Shown: positions 6,001 through 11,911 of the stretch, one piece after another
Numbering within the stretch: position 1 is the first letter of the stretch
How the letters are laid out: each line of letters begins with the position of its first letter
Assembly (NCBI GenBank): GCA_045600045.1
Contig: JAZRXD010000053.1
Span: forward strand, 1-11,911
DNA length: 11,911 nt
Direction of reading: 5' to 3'
DNA from: UBA1715 sp045600045
Lineage (GTDB): Bacteria > Bacteroidota > Bacteroidia > Bacteroidales > UBA1715
Program-made: the position numbers and the translations under genes
The notes under the pieces: model-generated
Database searches by the model: none
What the model was told of the DNA's origin: nothing
The model's input: only the letters and a program-made list of their open reading frames with translations

Positions 6001-7932
6001 TTAAAAATTCTTTCTTCTGCCTTTACGATTTCCTCTATCTCTATCGAAACGACGTTCGCCTCCACGTTTGCTTCTGCCAAAATCGTGACTTTTGCGAGAA
6101 TCGCCACCTCTACGTGAGCCTCTAAAATCGTCGTTTCTACCCGATTTTTCGGAATATTCCGGAACTTTTGGAGCTTGTGCAACTTGAACAGAAATTGGCA
6201 TTCCTTCGTATTTCGCATTTTCAAGACTTTTCAAAATCTTGTCTGTATATTGCGATTCAACTTCGAAGAACGAGAATGAACGCATAATGTCGATTGCACC
6301 GTAATGAATATCACGGTCGTTGGCATGTTCGTTCAACAACTTCAACAATTTTCCTTGGTCTAGCTGTTCTTTCTTACCAATATTCATAAAGAAACGAGTG
6401 TAGTTACCGTTTCTTTCCGAACGGCCTCCTCTTTCACGACGGTCGTTTCTTTCGCCTTTATCACGACGATCGCGTGGTTTTTCCTCACGGTCACGACGGT
6501 CTTCTCGATCGCGACGGTCACGTCTTCCGTCTCTGTCGCGGCGACGTTCGTTACGTTCGTGATTACGATTTTCCAAGTCTCTACGACGTTCTGTTTCTTT
6601 TTCGTAATCTAAATTGATATCAACCGCATTATCGTAATATTCGAGAATTCTATTGACTTCGAACGAAACGAAACGTTTTACAATTTCTTCGGTTGTCATA
6701 CCTTCGAATTGAGGAAGAATTGGTGCCAACAAACCATCAATTTTCTCTTCGTTCACTTCGGAAGCCAAAACCTTACGAATCAAATCATTTAATTGGACCG
6801 AACAAATTTCTTGTCCGCCAGGAACCTTTTTAATTTCAATTTTCTTTTTGATGATTTGTTCTATACGTTTCAATTTTCCTTTTTCACGCAAATTCGCAAT
6901 CAAAATTGAAATACCTTCCTTGCCTGCACGACCTGTACGACCACTTCGGTGCGTATATGTTTCCAAATCGTCAGGAATTGAATAGTTGATTACGTGAGTC
7001 AAATCGTGAACATCAAGACCACGAGCAGCCACATCAGTTGCCACCAACATATTCAAATTCTTGTTACGGAATTTCTTCATTACATAATCGCGTTGAGCTT
7101 GCGACAAATCGCCATGAAGGGCATCGGCATTATATCCGTCGCTCATCAATTTATCGGCAACCTCTTTGGTTTCCTCACGAGTACGACAGAATACTATTCC
7201 ATAAATATCAGGATAGAAATCAGCCAAACGTTTAAGAGCAAGGTAACGATTCTTCGAACTCACAATATAAGCTTGATGCGAAACTGTTGCCGCACCAGAA
7301 TTCTTTGCTCCGATAGTAATTTCGAACGGATCGTTCATATAATTTGAAGCAATCCTACGAACTTCGGTCGGCATGGTTGCCGAAAACAACAACGTTCTTT
7401 TTTCGGATGGAGTTTGTTCCAAAATAGCATCCAAATCTTCTTGGAAACCCATATCAAGCATTTCATCGGCTTCGTCAAGAACCAATGTTCTCACGTGCGA
7501 CAAATCTACTTTCTTACGATTGATAATATCGGTCAAACGTCCAGGTGTTGCCACAACAATATGAACACCTGCTTGGATTTTCTTGATTTGACGTACAATA
7601 TCGGCGCCTCCATACACTGCAACTGTTTGCAAAGGAAGATACTTTCCATAATTTGTCAAATCGCGTTCGATTTGAAGACACAATTCGCGTGTTGGACAAA
7701 TCACCAACGCTTGTGGATAATTTTGTCCATAATCCAATTGGGAAATCAACGGCAAGCCAAATGCCGCCGTTTTTCCCGTACCAGTTTGAGCTAATCCAAT
7801 TAAATCGCGAGTTTCCGTCAACAAAAACGGAATAGCTTGACTTTGAATATCCGTAGGTTTTTCAAAGCCCAATTCTTTTATGGCCTGCAAAATTTCAGTT
7901 GAAAGCAAGCCACCTTCTTCGTATAATTCCAT
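6001..7932 (-). CDS. DEAD-box ATP-dependent RNA helicase (DeaD/CsdA-like)
   Basis: A 643-residue helicase with all core motifs: Q motif around 23-35, Walker A AQTGTGKT (48-55), PTREL (80-84), TPGR (129-132), DEAD (153-156), SAT (184-186), HGDLSQ with RD (273-282), TDVAARGLDV (299-308) and HRSGRTGRAG (328-337). After the core comes a spacer very rich in Arg-Asp/Glu (about 448-508), then a DbpA-type RNA-binding domain (about 511-585), then an Arg/Gly-rich tail (596-643) ending in RKGRRKNF. Such proteins unwind short RNA duplexes during ribosome assembly, RNA decay or cold growth. The tails should bind RNA and may aid condensate formation. The start is preceded by no Shine-Dalgarno but by a small hairpin. 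recA lies 113 bp upstream and mqnE 11 bp downstream. deaD or csdA would be the usual symbol, but paralogues are common, so I leave it blank. Confidence 0.95.
   Translation of the reverse strand: MELYEEGGLLSTEILQAIKELGFEKPTDIQSQAIPFLLTETRDLIGLAQTGTGKTAAFGLPLISQLDYGQNYPQALVICPTRELCLQIERDLTNYGKYLPLQTVAVYGGADIVRQIKKIQAGVHIVVATPGRLTDIINRKKVDLSHVRTLVLDEADEMLDMGFQEDLDAILEQTPSEKRTLLFSATMPTEVRRIASNYMNDPFEITIGAKNSGAATVSHQAYIVSSKNRYLALKRLADFYPDIYGIVFCRTREETKEVADKLMSDGYNADALHGDLSQAQRDYVMKKFRNKNLNMLVATDVAARGLDVHDLTHVINYSIPDDLETYTHRSGRTGRAGKEGISILIANLREKGKLKRIEQIIKKKIEIKKVPGGQEICSVQLNDLIRKVLASEVNEEKIDGLLAPILPQFEGMTTEEIVKRFVSFEVNRILEYYDNAVDINLDYEKETERRRDLENRNHERNERRRDRDGRRDRRDREDRRDREEKPRDRRDKGERNDRRERGGRSERNGNYTRFFMNIGKKEQLDQGKLLKLLNEHANDRDIHYGAIDIMRSFSFFEVESQYTDKILKSLENAKYEGMPISVQVAQAPKVPEYSEKSGRNDDFRGSRRGGDSRKSHDFGRSKRGGERRFDRDRGNRKGRRKNF
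6409..6591 (-). repeat. Degenerate Arg-Asp/Glu codon repeat inside the helicase gene
   Basis: This stretch encodes residues 448-508 with repeated RRDR, RDRR, DRRD and RRER units. At the DNA level it shows as recurring CGACGGTC / CGGTCACGACGG blocks on the plus strand. It is a low-complexity linker between helicase core and RNA-binding domain, prone to length change by recombination or slippage. Confidence 0.7.
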
Positions 7933-7947
7933 ACTATATATTTAACG

Positions 7948-7965
7948 GGACAGAACCGCCTGTCC
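7948..7965 (-). promoter_or_regulatory. GC-rich hairpin in the leader of the RNA helicase gene
   Basis: On the minus strand GGACAG and CTGTCC form a perfect 6 bp stem around the loop GCGGTT, ending 15 bp before the helicase start codon. No T tract follows, so it is not a normal intrinsic terminator of recA. It could control ribosome access or transcript stability. It stands out in an otherwise AT-rich 113 bp gap (7933-8045) with no other feature. Confidence 0.4.
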
Positions 7966-8045
7966 ATTACGGAAAGGAATTACACAAAGGAGCGTTTTCA
8001 AGAACAGCAGAAATGTAATGCCTTTCAAAAAAACTTATTTCTTAA

Positions 8046-9056
8046 CTAACTTAAAGCCTCACGGATTTTAGCCTCGATTTCATCGCGAAGTTCATCATTG
8101 TCACGCAACAATGCTTTTACCGCATCGCGACCTTGAGCTAATTTTGTTTCGCCGTAACTAAACCAAGAACCACTTTTCTTGATTATTTCGAGTTCAACTC
8201 CTGTATCGATGATTTCACCAATTTTTGAAACTCCCTCACCGAACATAATGTCGAATTCTGTTTGACGGAATGGAGGCGCAACTTTGTTCTTAACAACTTT
8301 TACGCGAGTTCTGTTACCTACAACACTATCGCCGTCTTTAATTTGACCGACACGACGGACATCCAAACGAACCGATGCATAATATTTCAACGCATTACCA
8401 CCAGTTGTTGTTTCTGGATTTCCAAACATCACACCCAATTTTTCACGTAATTGGTTGATAAAAATAACCGTTGTGCTTGTTTTGTCTATTACACTTGTTA
8501 ATTTTCTCAATGCTTGCGACATCAAACGGGCATGAAGTCCCATTTTAGAATCGCCCATATCGCCTTCAATTTCCGCCTTCGGCGTAAGAGCCGCAACCGA
8601 ATCGATAACGATAATGTCGATTGCGCCGGAACGAATCAATTGATCTGCAATTTCCAAAGCCTGTTCCCCATTATCAGGCTGAGAAATGTAAAGATTCGCA
8701 ACATCAACGCCCAAATTTTCCGCATAAAATCGGTCGAAAGCATGTTCCGCATCAATAAATGCAGCCAAGCCACCTTTTTTCTGAGCTTCGGCAATCGCGT
8801 GAATTGCCAATGTTGTTTTACCAGACGATTCCGGACCAAAAATTTCGATAACACGACCACGTGGATAACCTCCAATACCAAGAGCAACGTCAAGTCCAAT
8901 CGAACCAGACGAAATACAAGGTAAATTTTCAACTACGTGATCACCAAGTTTCATTATGGTACCTTTACCATACGACTTGTCAATTTTGTCAAGCGTCAAC
9001 TGTAGTGCTTTCAGTTTTTCCGCTTGAATTGCTTTAATGTCTTGTGCTTCTGCCAT
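8046..9056 (-). CDS. recA: Recombinase RecA
   Basis: A 336-residue RecA with the start taken at the ATG at 9054-9056 (MAEAQDIKAIQAEK). The open frame extends to 9122, but the extra 22 codons hold a promoter and resemble no RecA start. In this numbering, Walker A GPESSGKT lies near residue 73, the DAEHAFD region near 102 and Walker B IIVIDSVAALTPKAEIEGD near 145. The L2 loop MFGNPETTTGGNALKYYAS is near 209-227, and the C-terminal part contains GSWFSYG and an acidic end. It binds single-stranded DNA, drives strand exchange and stimulates LexA-type self-cleavage. It has its own promoter. The next gene, the RNA helicase, follows after 113 bp without a clear terminator, so read-through is possible. 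Confidence 0.97.
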   Translation of the reverse strand: MAEAQDIKAIQAEKLKALQLTLDKIDKSYGKGTIMKLGDHVVENLPCISSGSIGLDVALGIGGYPRGRVIEIFGPESSGKTTLAIHAIAEAQKKGGLAAFIDAEHAFDRFYAENLGVDVANLYISQPDNGEQALEIADQLIRSGAIDIIVIDSVAALTPKAEIEGDMGDSKMGLHARLMSQALRKLTSVIDKTSTTVIFINQLREKLGVMFGNPETTTGGNALKYYASVRLDVRRVGQIKDGDSVVGNRTRVKVVKNKVAPPFRQTEFDIMFGEGVSKIGEIIDTGVELEIIKKSGSWFSYGETKLAQGRDAVKALLRDNDELRDEIEAKIREALS

Positions 9057-9072
9057 GATTTTTAAATTTTGC

Positions 9073-9103
9073 CAAAGATAAAATTTATTCTCTTTATTGC
9101 ATA
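9073..9103 (-). promoter_or_regulatory. recA promoter (Bacteroidota -33/-7 type)
   Basis: On the minus strand TATCTTTG (9080-9073) is a perfect TAnnTTTG -7 element. A TATG (9103-9100) lies exactly 19 bp upstream as an imperfect -33 TTTG. Transcription would begin just before 9066, giving a very short leader to the start codon at 9056 and excluding the longer open frame. I see no clear LexA-type palindrome next to it. The rest of the gap 9057-9210 has no other supportable feature. Confidence 0.6.
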
Positions 9104-9210
9104 AAATAACCTCTTTTTTCACAAGTAAAATTAGAAGGAATCAAGTATCAGGAACTAAAAGCCAGAAATTTGTCCCAACTTTTGTTAACTGACACAAGCA
9201 AAAAATCCAC

Positions 9211-9855
9211 TTATTTTTTTAGCTTAATGATAGTTTCTTTGGGATTTTCGGAAGAGAAAACCGAAGCACCTGCAACAACGGCATCAACACCTGCAGCAGT
9301 AACGTCGTCGATATTTTGCAAACCAATGCCACCATCAACTTCGATAAGTGCATGCGAACCACGAGCTTGAATCATAGAACGGACTTCGCGAATTTTCGTA
9401 AGCGTTTCAGGAATGAACTTTTGACCACCAAAGCCAGGATGAACCGACATAACAAGCACTAAATCAACAAACGGCAAAATGTCGTTCAAAACCGATGTCG
9501 GCGTTTCCGGATTTATTGATACGCCGGCTTTCATACCGTTTGCACGAATTTGTTCAACAACTTTTTTCAAATTAGAACAAGCTTCGTAATGAACTGTCAA
9601 AATTTCTGCGCCGGCCATTTTAAAACGTTCAATATATTTTTCAGGATTGACAATCATCAAATGAACGTCGAGTGTTTTCTTAACAAGCGGTTGAATAGCT
9701 TTCAAAACTGGAAAACCAAACGAAATATTCGGTACAAAAACGCCATCCATCACGTCGATGTGCATCCATTCAGCAGCACTTTCGTTCAACATTTCAATGT
9801 CAGCTTGAAGATTTGCAAAATTTGCAGACAAAATTGATGGAGATACAATTGGCAT
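9211..9855 (-). CDS. rpe: Ribulose-phosphate 3-epimerase
   Basis: A 214-residue TIM-barrel enzyme of the usual family length. Metal-binding and catalytic residues are visible: H32 and D34 in MHIDVMDG, H65 in LDVHLMI, and D174 in IEVDGGI. The phosphate-binding parts MSVHPGFGGQKF (136-147) and the GASVF segment (196-200) are intact. It interconverts ribulose 5-phosphate and xylulose 5-phosphate in the pentose phosphate pathway in the cytoplasm. It starts 11 bp after the DUF4924 gene and is probably transcribed with it. No terminator hairpin is obvious after its stop, although a run of T follows shortly downstream. Confidence 0.96.
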   Translation of the reverse strand: MPIVSPSILSANFANLQADIEMLNESAAEWMHIDVMDGVFVPNISFGFPVLKAIQPLVKKTLDVHLMIVNPEKYIERFKMAGAEILTVHYEACSNLKKVVEQIRANGMKAGVSINPETPTSVLNDILPFVDLVLVMSVHPGFGGQKFIPETLTKIREVRSMIQARGSHALIEVDGGIGLQNIDDVTAAGVDAVVAGASVFSSENPKETIIKLKK

Positions 9856-9866
9856 TTTCTAATAAT

Positions 9867-10403
9867 TTAAAGTTCTATATTAAGTTCACCGTTTTCGTAT
9901 TGTTTGAAGCGAACAGCCAAAGCTGCAAGTAAATTAGAGAATGATTTCACCGCTTTCTGCGTATCGTCGGTAATTTCCTTTTTCTGCATTCTAAGCACCA
10001 TCACTCCATACAAGCCCGTAAAACAAGCATCGATTTCATTTTTCACAAAACCATCGGAATGATTGATGATTTCTGTAATATTCGGCAAAGCCGCATCGAA
10101 AAGTTCCTTGTATTTCTTTTCTTCGGGATTTTGCAACAACTGGATATTCAACGAAGACAAGTCTTGAACCAATTCCTTCAATTGCATCAAATGACCTTTT
10201 TTGTGAATGCCTTCGGCTTTCATTGCATCGGCCATATCTTGATACCATTGTTTGATTTTCGACAATTCAACAGGCGGAAGTGAAAAACCTTTCGTCAAAA
10301 GTTCGACATCGAAACCACAAGCACGGAGCAAATCTTCCAACTGCCACATATACAGCACATATTCCGCTATATTTTCCTGTCGTTTTTGTTTTGCTATAAT
10401 CAT
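9867..10403 (-). CDS. DUF4924 family protein, function unknown
   Basis: A 178-residue soluble protein. The start MIIAKQKRQENIAEYVLYMWQLEDLLRA and the later CFTGLYGVMVLRMQKKEIT (near 128-146) match the Bacteroidota-specific family DUF4924. It looks mostly alpha-helical, with no signal peptide, membrane segment or metal-binding motif. The conserved N-terminus and the GVMVLR helix suggest a helical bundle; no activity is known to me. It carries its own TAnnTTTG element and is followed after 11 bp by rpe, so the pair probably forms one unit. The pairing does not by itself imply a role in sugar metabolism. Confidence 0.85.
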   Translation of the reverse strand: MIIAKQKRQENIAEYVLYMWQLEDLLRACGFDVELLTKGFSLPPVELSKIKQWYQDMADAMKAEGIHKKGHLMQLKELVQDLSSLNIQLLQNPEEKKYKELFDAALPNITEIINHSDGFVKNEIDACFTGLYGVMVLRMQKKEITDDTQKAVKSFSNLLAALAVRFKQYENGELNIEL

Positions 10404-10426
10404 TGGACCGTCTCGTTAACCGAGTG

Positions 10427-10460
10427 CAAAAATAGACTTTTTTATTTCTAAACCACGAAA
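10427..10460 (-). promoter_or_regulatory. Promoter of the DUF4924-rpe pair
   Basis: On the minus strand TATTTTTG (10434-10427) is a perfect TAnnTTTG -7 element. The -33 position is weak: TTTCG at 10460-10456 lies 21 bp upstream. Transcription would start about 20 bp before the DUF4924 start codon, in a leader holding a short CTCG...CGAG inverted repeat (10412-10424). Confidence 0.5.
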
Positions 10461-10475
10461 ATTCAACAAAATACA

Positions 10476-10862
10476 CTACAGATAGCCAAACTCTTCGAGT
10501 GCACGGCGATCTTTTTTCGTTGGACGTCCAGTACCTTTGTCGCGATACACTGTGAACACCATTTTCACATCTTCCAACTTCTGTAATTCCGATTGAGGCG
10601 TTACATCTTTTACAAAATCAACCACAACTTTTGCAGATTCCCGTTGCGCCAAAAGTCCCAAAACCTCATACGAACGAACTATTGGCGGACGTTTCACATT
10701 CACGACATCGCCAATTTTCACAATATGCGATGGTTTTACATACACGCCTTCAATAGAAATTTGATTGTTTTTGCAAGCCGTAGTTGCCAAACTGCGCGTT
10801 TTGTACAAACGAACAGCCCAAAGCCATTTATCTATTCGTAGATTTTCTTCGGTTTTCGGCAT
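10476..10862 (-). CDS. hslR: S4-domain RNA-binding protein, Hsp15 (HslR)-like
   Basis: A 128-residue basic protein with an N-terminal S4 domain: LRIDKWLWAVRLYKTRSLATTAC (8-30), then ISIEGVYVKPSHIVKIGDVV as the RNA-binding turn. A basic C-terminal tail contains GTGRPTKKDRRALEEF, typical of the Hsp15 group. Escherichia coli Hsp15 binds 50S subunits carrying stalled nascent chains and helps recycle them after heat shock; I infer a similar role here. The start codon shares one base with the hisH stop (TAATG), so translation is probably coupled. The pairing with a histidine gene has no obvious functional logic. Confidence 0.87.
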   Translation of the reverse strand: MPKTEENLRIDKWLWAVRLYKTRSLATTACKNNQISIEGVYVKPSHIVKIGDVVNVKRPPIVRSYEVLGLLAQRESAKVVVDFVKDVTPQSELQKLEDVKMVFTVYRDKGTGRPTKKDRRALEEFGYL

Positions 10863-11446
10863 TATAAATCAATAAAGTTCTTAAGAATTTGCGCACCCAC
10901 GACTCCACTTTTTTCTGGATGAAATTGAAAAGCGAAGAAATTATCTTTTTCTATTCCCGCACTAAAATCAAGCACATAGTTGCAAGTTGCCGTTGAATAC
11001 GGATTCATTTCGGCATAGTAGCTATGCACAAAATACACATAACTTTCAGGATTTATATTTTTCAACAAACTTCCTTTCAAATTAGAGATTGTATTCCAGC
11101 CCATGTGTGGAATTTTTTCCTTTCCTGCTGGGAAACGTTTCACATTCACATCGAAAATTCCCAAACAATCAACATTGCCCTCTTCGGAATGTTTACACAT
11201 CAACTGCATACCAAAACAAATTCCCAAAAATGGTTGTTTGAGAGACACCAAGACTTCATCCAAATGACGTTCACGCAAATAAGGCATTGCTGTCCCAGCA
11301 TCGCCAACACCCGGAAAAATAATTTTATCGGCTTTGTACAAAACATCGGAATCGTTTGTCACAATCGGCTCGATTCCCAGACGATTCAATGCATAACTTA
11401 CCGATTGGATATTGCCTGCATTATATTTTACAATTGCTACTTGCAT
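10862..11446 (-). CDS. hisH: Imidazole glycerol phosphate synthase glutaminase subunit HisH
   Basis: A 194-residue class I glutamine amidotransferase. The catalytic triad is present: C77 in LGICFGMQL, H176 and E178 in FQFHPEKSG. PGVGDAG (45-51) and the HisF-contact segment IPHMGWN (112-118) fit HisH, as does YFVHSYYA (138-145). It releases ammonia from glutamine for HisF, which makes imidazole glycerol phosphate in histidine synthesis. Its partner hisF and other his genes are not adjacent: an S4-protein gene follows by a 1 bp overlap, and a DUF4491 gene lies upstream. A HisH paralogue used for surface-sugar amidation is a remote alternative; the intact IPHMGWN segment argues for true HisH. 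Confidence 0.93.
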   Translation of the reverse strand: MQVAIVKYNAGNIQSVSYALNRLGIEPIVTNDSDVLYKADKIIFPGVGDAGTAMPYLRERHLDEVLVSLKQPFLGICFGMQLMCKHSEEGNVDCLGIFDVNVKRFPAGKEKIPHMGWNTISNLKGSLLKNINPESYVYFVHSYYAEMNPYSTATCNYVLDFSAGIEKDNFFAFQFHPEKSGVVGAQILKNFIDL

Positions 11447-11464
11447 ACTTTATTATAATTGTCG

Positions 11465-11472
11465 CAAAAATA
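11465..11472 (-). promoter_or_regulatory. -7 element before hisH
   Basis: On the minus strand TATTTTTG is a perfect TAnnTTTG, followed by C as in the DUF4924 promoter, and ends 18 bp before the hisH start codon. No TTTG is present 19-21 bp upstream, so the promoter may be weak or chance in an AT-rich gap. Confidence 0.35.
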
Positions 11473-11487
11473 AAATTTATATTGATT

Positions 11488-11817
11488 TTATGCTCTCTCT
11501 CGCTTTGGATTTTTAGGAAACCAGCCACGCTCCACACGTTTTTCCTGTTCAATAATTTCGCCTATACCCCATAAAAACGTAAACCCCACTATACTCAAAA
11601 CCGTACTCCAAATAAGATTACAACAAAACAACGCTCCGCACACAAGAGCCAAACCTCCAATCAAAAACGCAATCCACAACCGTTTGGTGAAATAATACTC
11701 ACCCCAAATACACGCATTGTGCCCAATCCAAATGGTAACGTATGTGCAAATTCCAACAACAAAACCCGACAGATTAAGTTGCAAACCGGCAATTTGTATC
11801 AAAAAATCAATATTCAT
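11488..11817 (-). CDS. DUF4491 family small membrane protein
   Basis: A 109-residue protein starting at the ATG at 11815-11817 (MNIDFLIQIAGLQLNLSG). It has three to four hydrophobic segments and the C-terminal block GEIIEQEKRVERGWFPKNPKR, which I recognise from Bacteroidota DUF4491 proteins. Function is unknown. EYYF and the EQEKRV...GWFPKNPKR tail are the conserved parts, the latter probably facing the cytoplasm given its charge. The frame stays open to the window edge, but the upstream 31 codons are Cys- and Arg-rich, unlike the family, and overlap another frame, so I take the internal start. hisH follows after 41 bp. Confidence 0.8.
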   Translation of the reverse strand: MNIDFLIQIAGLQLNLSGFVVGICTYVTIWIGHNACIWGEYYFTKRLWIAFLIGGLALVCGALFCCNLIWSTVLSIVGFTFLWGIGEIIEQEKRVERGWFPKNPKRERA

Positions 11818-11911
11818 ACGTGCGATTTGGATTTTTCTTTGCTCGACCTTGCAACACTCGTGTATGTTGCATACGTATTTCAAAAGACGACCACAAAAGC
11901 GCTGCCCCAAT
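11807..11911 (-). CDS. Possible C-terminal end of an unknown upstream gene (partial)
   Basis: Starting from the right edge, one minus-strand frame gives 34 codons ending at TGA (11807-11809). It begins IGAALLWSSFEIR and ends KKNPNRTYEY. A short hydrophobic part followed by a basic tail looks like the end of a membrane protein, and codon choice resembles the neighbours. It would overlap the DUF4491 start by 11 bp, in keeping with the tight packing elsewhere. I do not recognise the family, and the fragment is too short to be sure it is coding. Confidence 0.35.
   Translation of the reverse strand: MGAALLWSSFEIRMQHTRVLQGRAKKNPNRTYEY
11850..11871. repeat. Perfect inverted repeat TGCAACA-N8-TGTTGCA
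   Basis: Two 7 bp arms (11850-11856 and 11865-11871) flank 8 bases, with a competing inner ACAC/GTGT pairing at 11854-11863. It ends 33 bp before the DUF4491 start codon and lies inside the possible upstream coding end. It may be an operator or an RNA hairpin, or chance within coding sequence. Confidence 0.35.

Noticed and set aside
6420..6590. Repeated CGGTCACGACGG-like blocks, considered as a CRISPR array or tandem repeat
   Set aside because: Units are irregular, lack unique spacers and are fully explained by Arg-Asp codons of the helicase linker.
8028..8034. Run of seven T on the minus strand after recA, considered as an intrinsic terminator
   Set aside because: No stable stem precedes it, so read-through from recA to the helicase cannot be excluded.
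9129..9210. Possible hairpin between rpe and recA (TTGTGTC and GGGACAA on the minus strand)
   Set aside because: Two mismatches in seven pairs and no T tract; not supported as a terminator.
11818..11910. N-terminal extension of the DUF4491 protein up to the window edge
   Set aside because: The extra codons are Cys- and Arg-rich, would need a TTG start at the edge, and overlap a more natural coding end in another frame.

Overview
The window looks like chromosomal DNA of a Bacteroidota member, probably Bacteroidales. Several signs agree: lineage-typical proteins (DUF4924, DUF4491), start codons without clear Shine-Dalgarno sequences, several TAnnTTTG-type -7 promoter elements, AT-rich spacers, and best-remembered relatives of most proteins in Bacteroides and neighbours. 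I cannot name a genus. I see no rRNA, tRNA, insertion sequence, phage gene or CRISPR array, and no gene-free gap above about 210 bases.

Left part (1-2555, plus strand): an arsenic-resistance block. A possible Cys-rich end of an upstream gene (perhaps arsR) is followed by a palindromic operator-like site and then arsE, arsF, arsG and arsP. The first three genes are joined by ATGA overlaps. arsE encodes a small cytoplasmic CxxC thioredoxin-fold protein, arsF an exported lipoprotein-like CxxC protein, arsG a CcdA-like membrane protein with one cysteine in each of two membrane segments, and arsP an organoarsenical permease. Together they suggest handling of aromatic or organic arsenicals. The cysteine layout also suggests a thiol relay from cytoplasm to periplasm. 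A bidirectional hairpin terminator (2713-2744) separates this block from the convergent genes to the right.

Right part (2765-11911, all minus strand): housekeeping genes. In transcription order, from the right edge leftwards, these are: a possible C-terminal fragment of an unknown protein; a DUF4491 membrane protein; hisH; an Hsp15-like S4 protein; a DUF4924 protein; rpe; recA; a DEAD-box RNA helicase with a DbpA-like RNA-binding domain and Arg-rich tails; mqnE (futalosine route to menaquinone); and dnaK. Coupled pairs are hisH/S4 (TAATG overlap), DUF4924/rpe (11 bp gap) and helicase/mqnE (11 bp gap). recA, the DUF4924 gene and hisH have their own TAnnTTTG elements. dnaK has a different upstream region, with a sigma-54-like TGGCA-N6-TTGA element and upstream inverted repeats.

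The most interesting parts are the arsEFG-P block with its operator and a partial copy of that operator before arsP, and the control region of dnaK.
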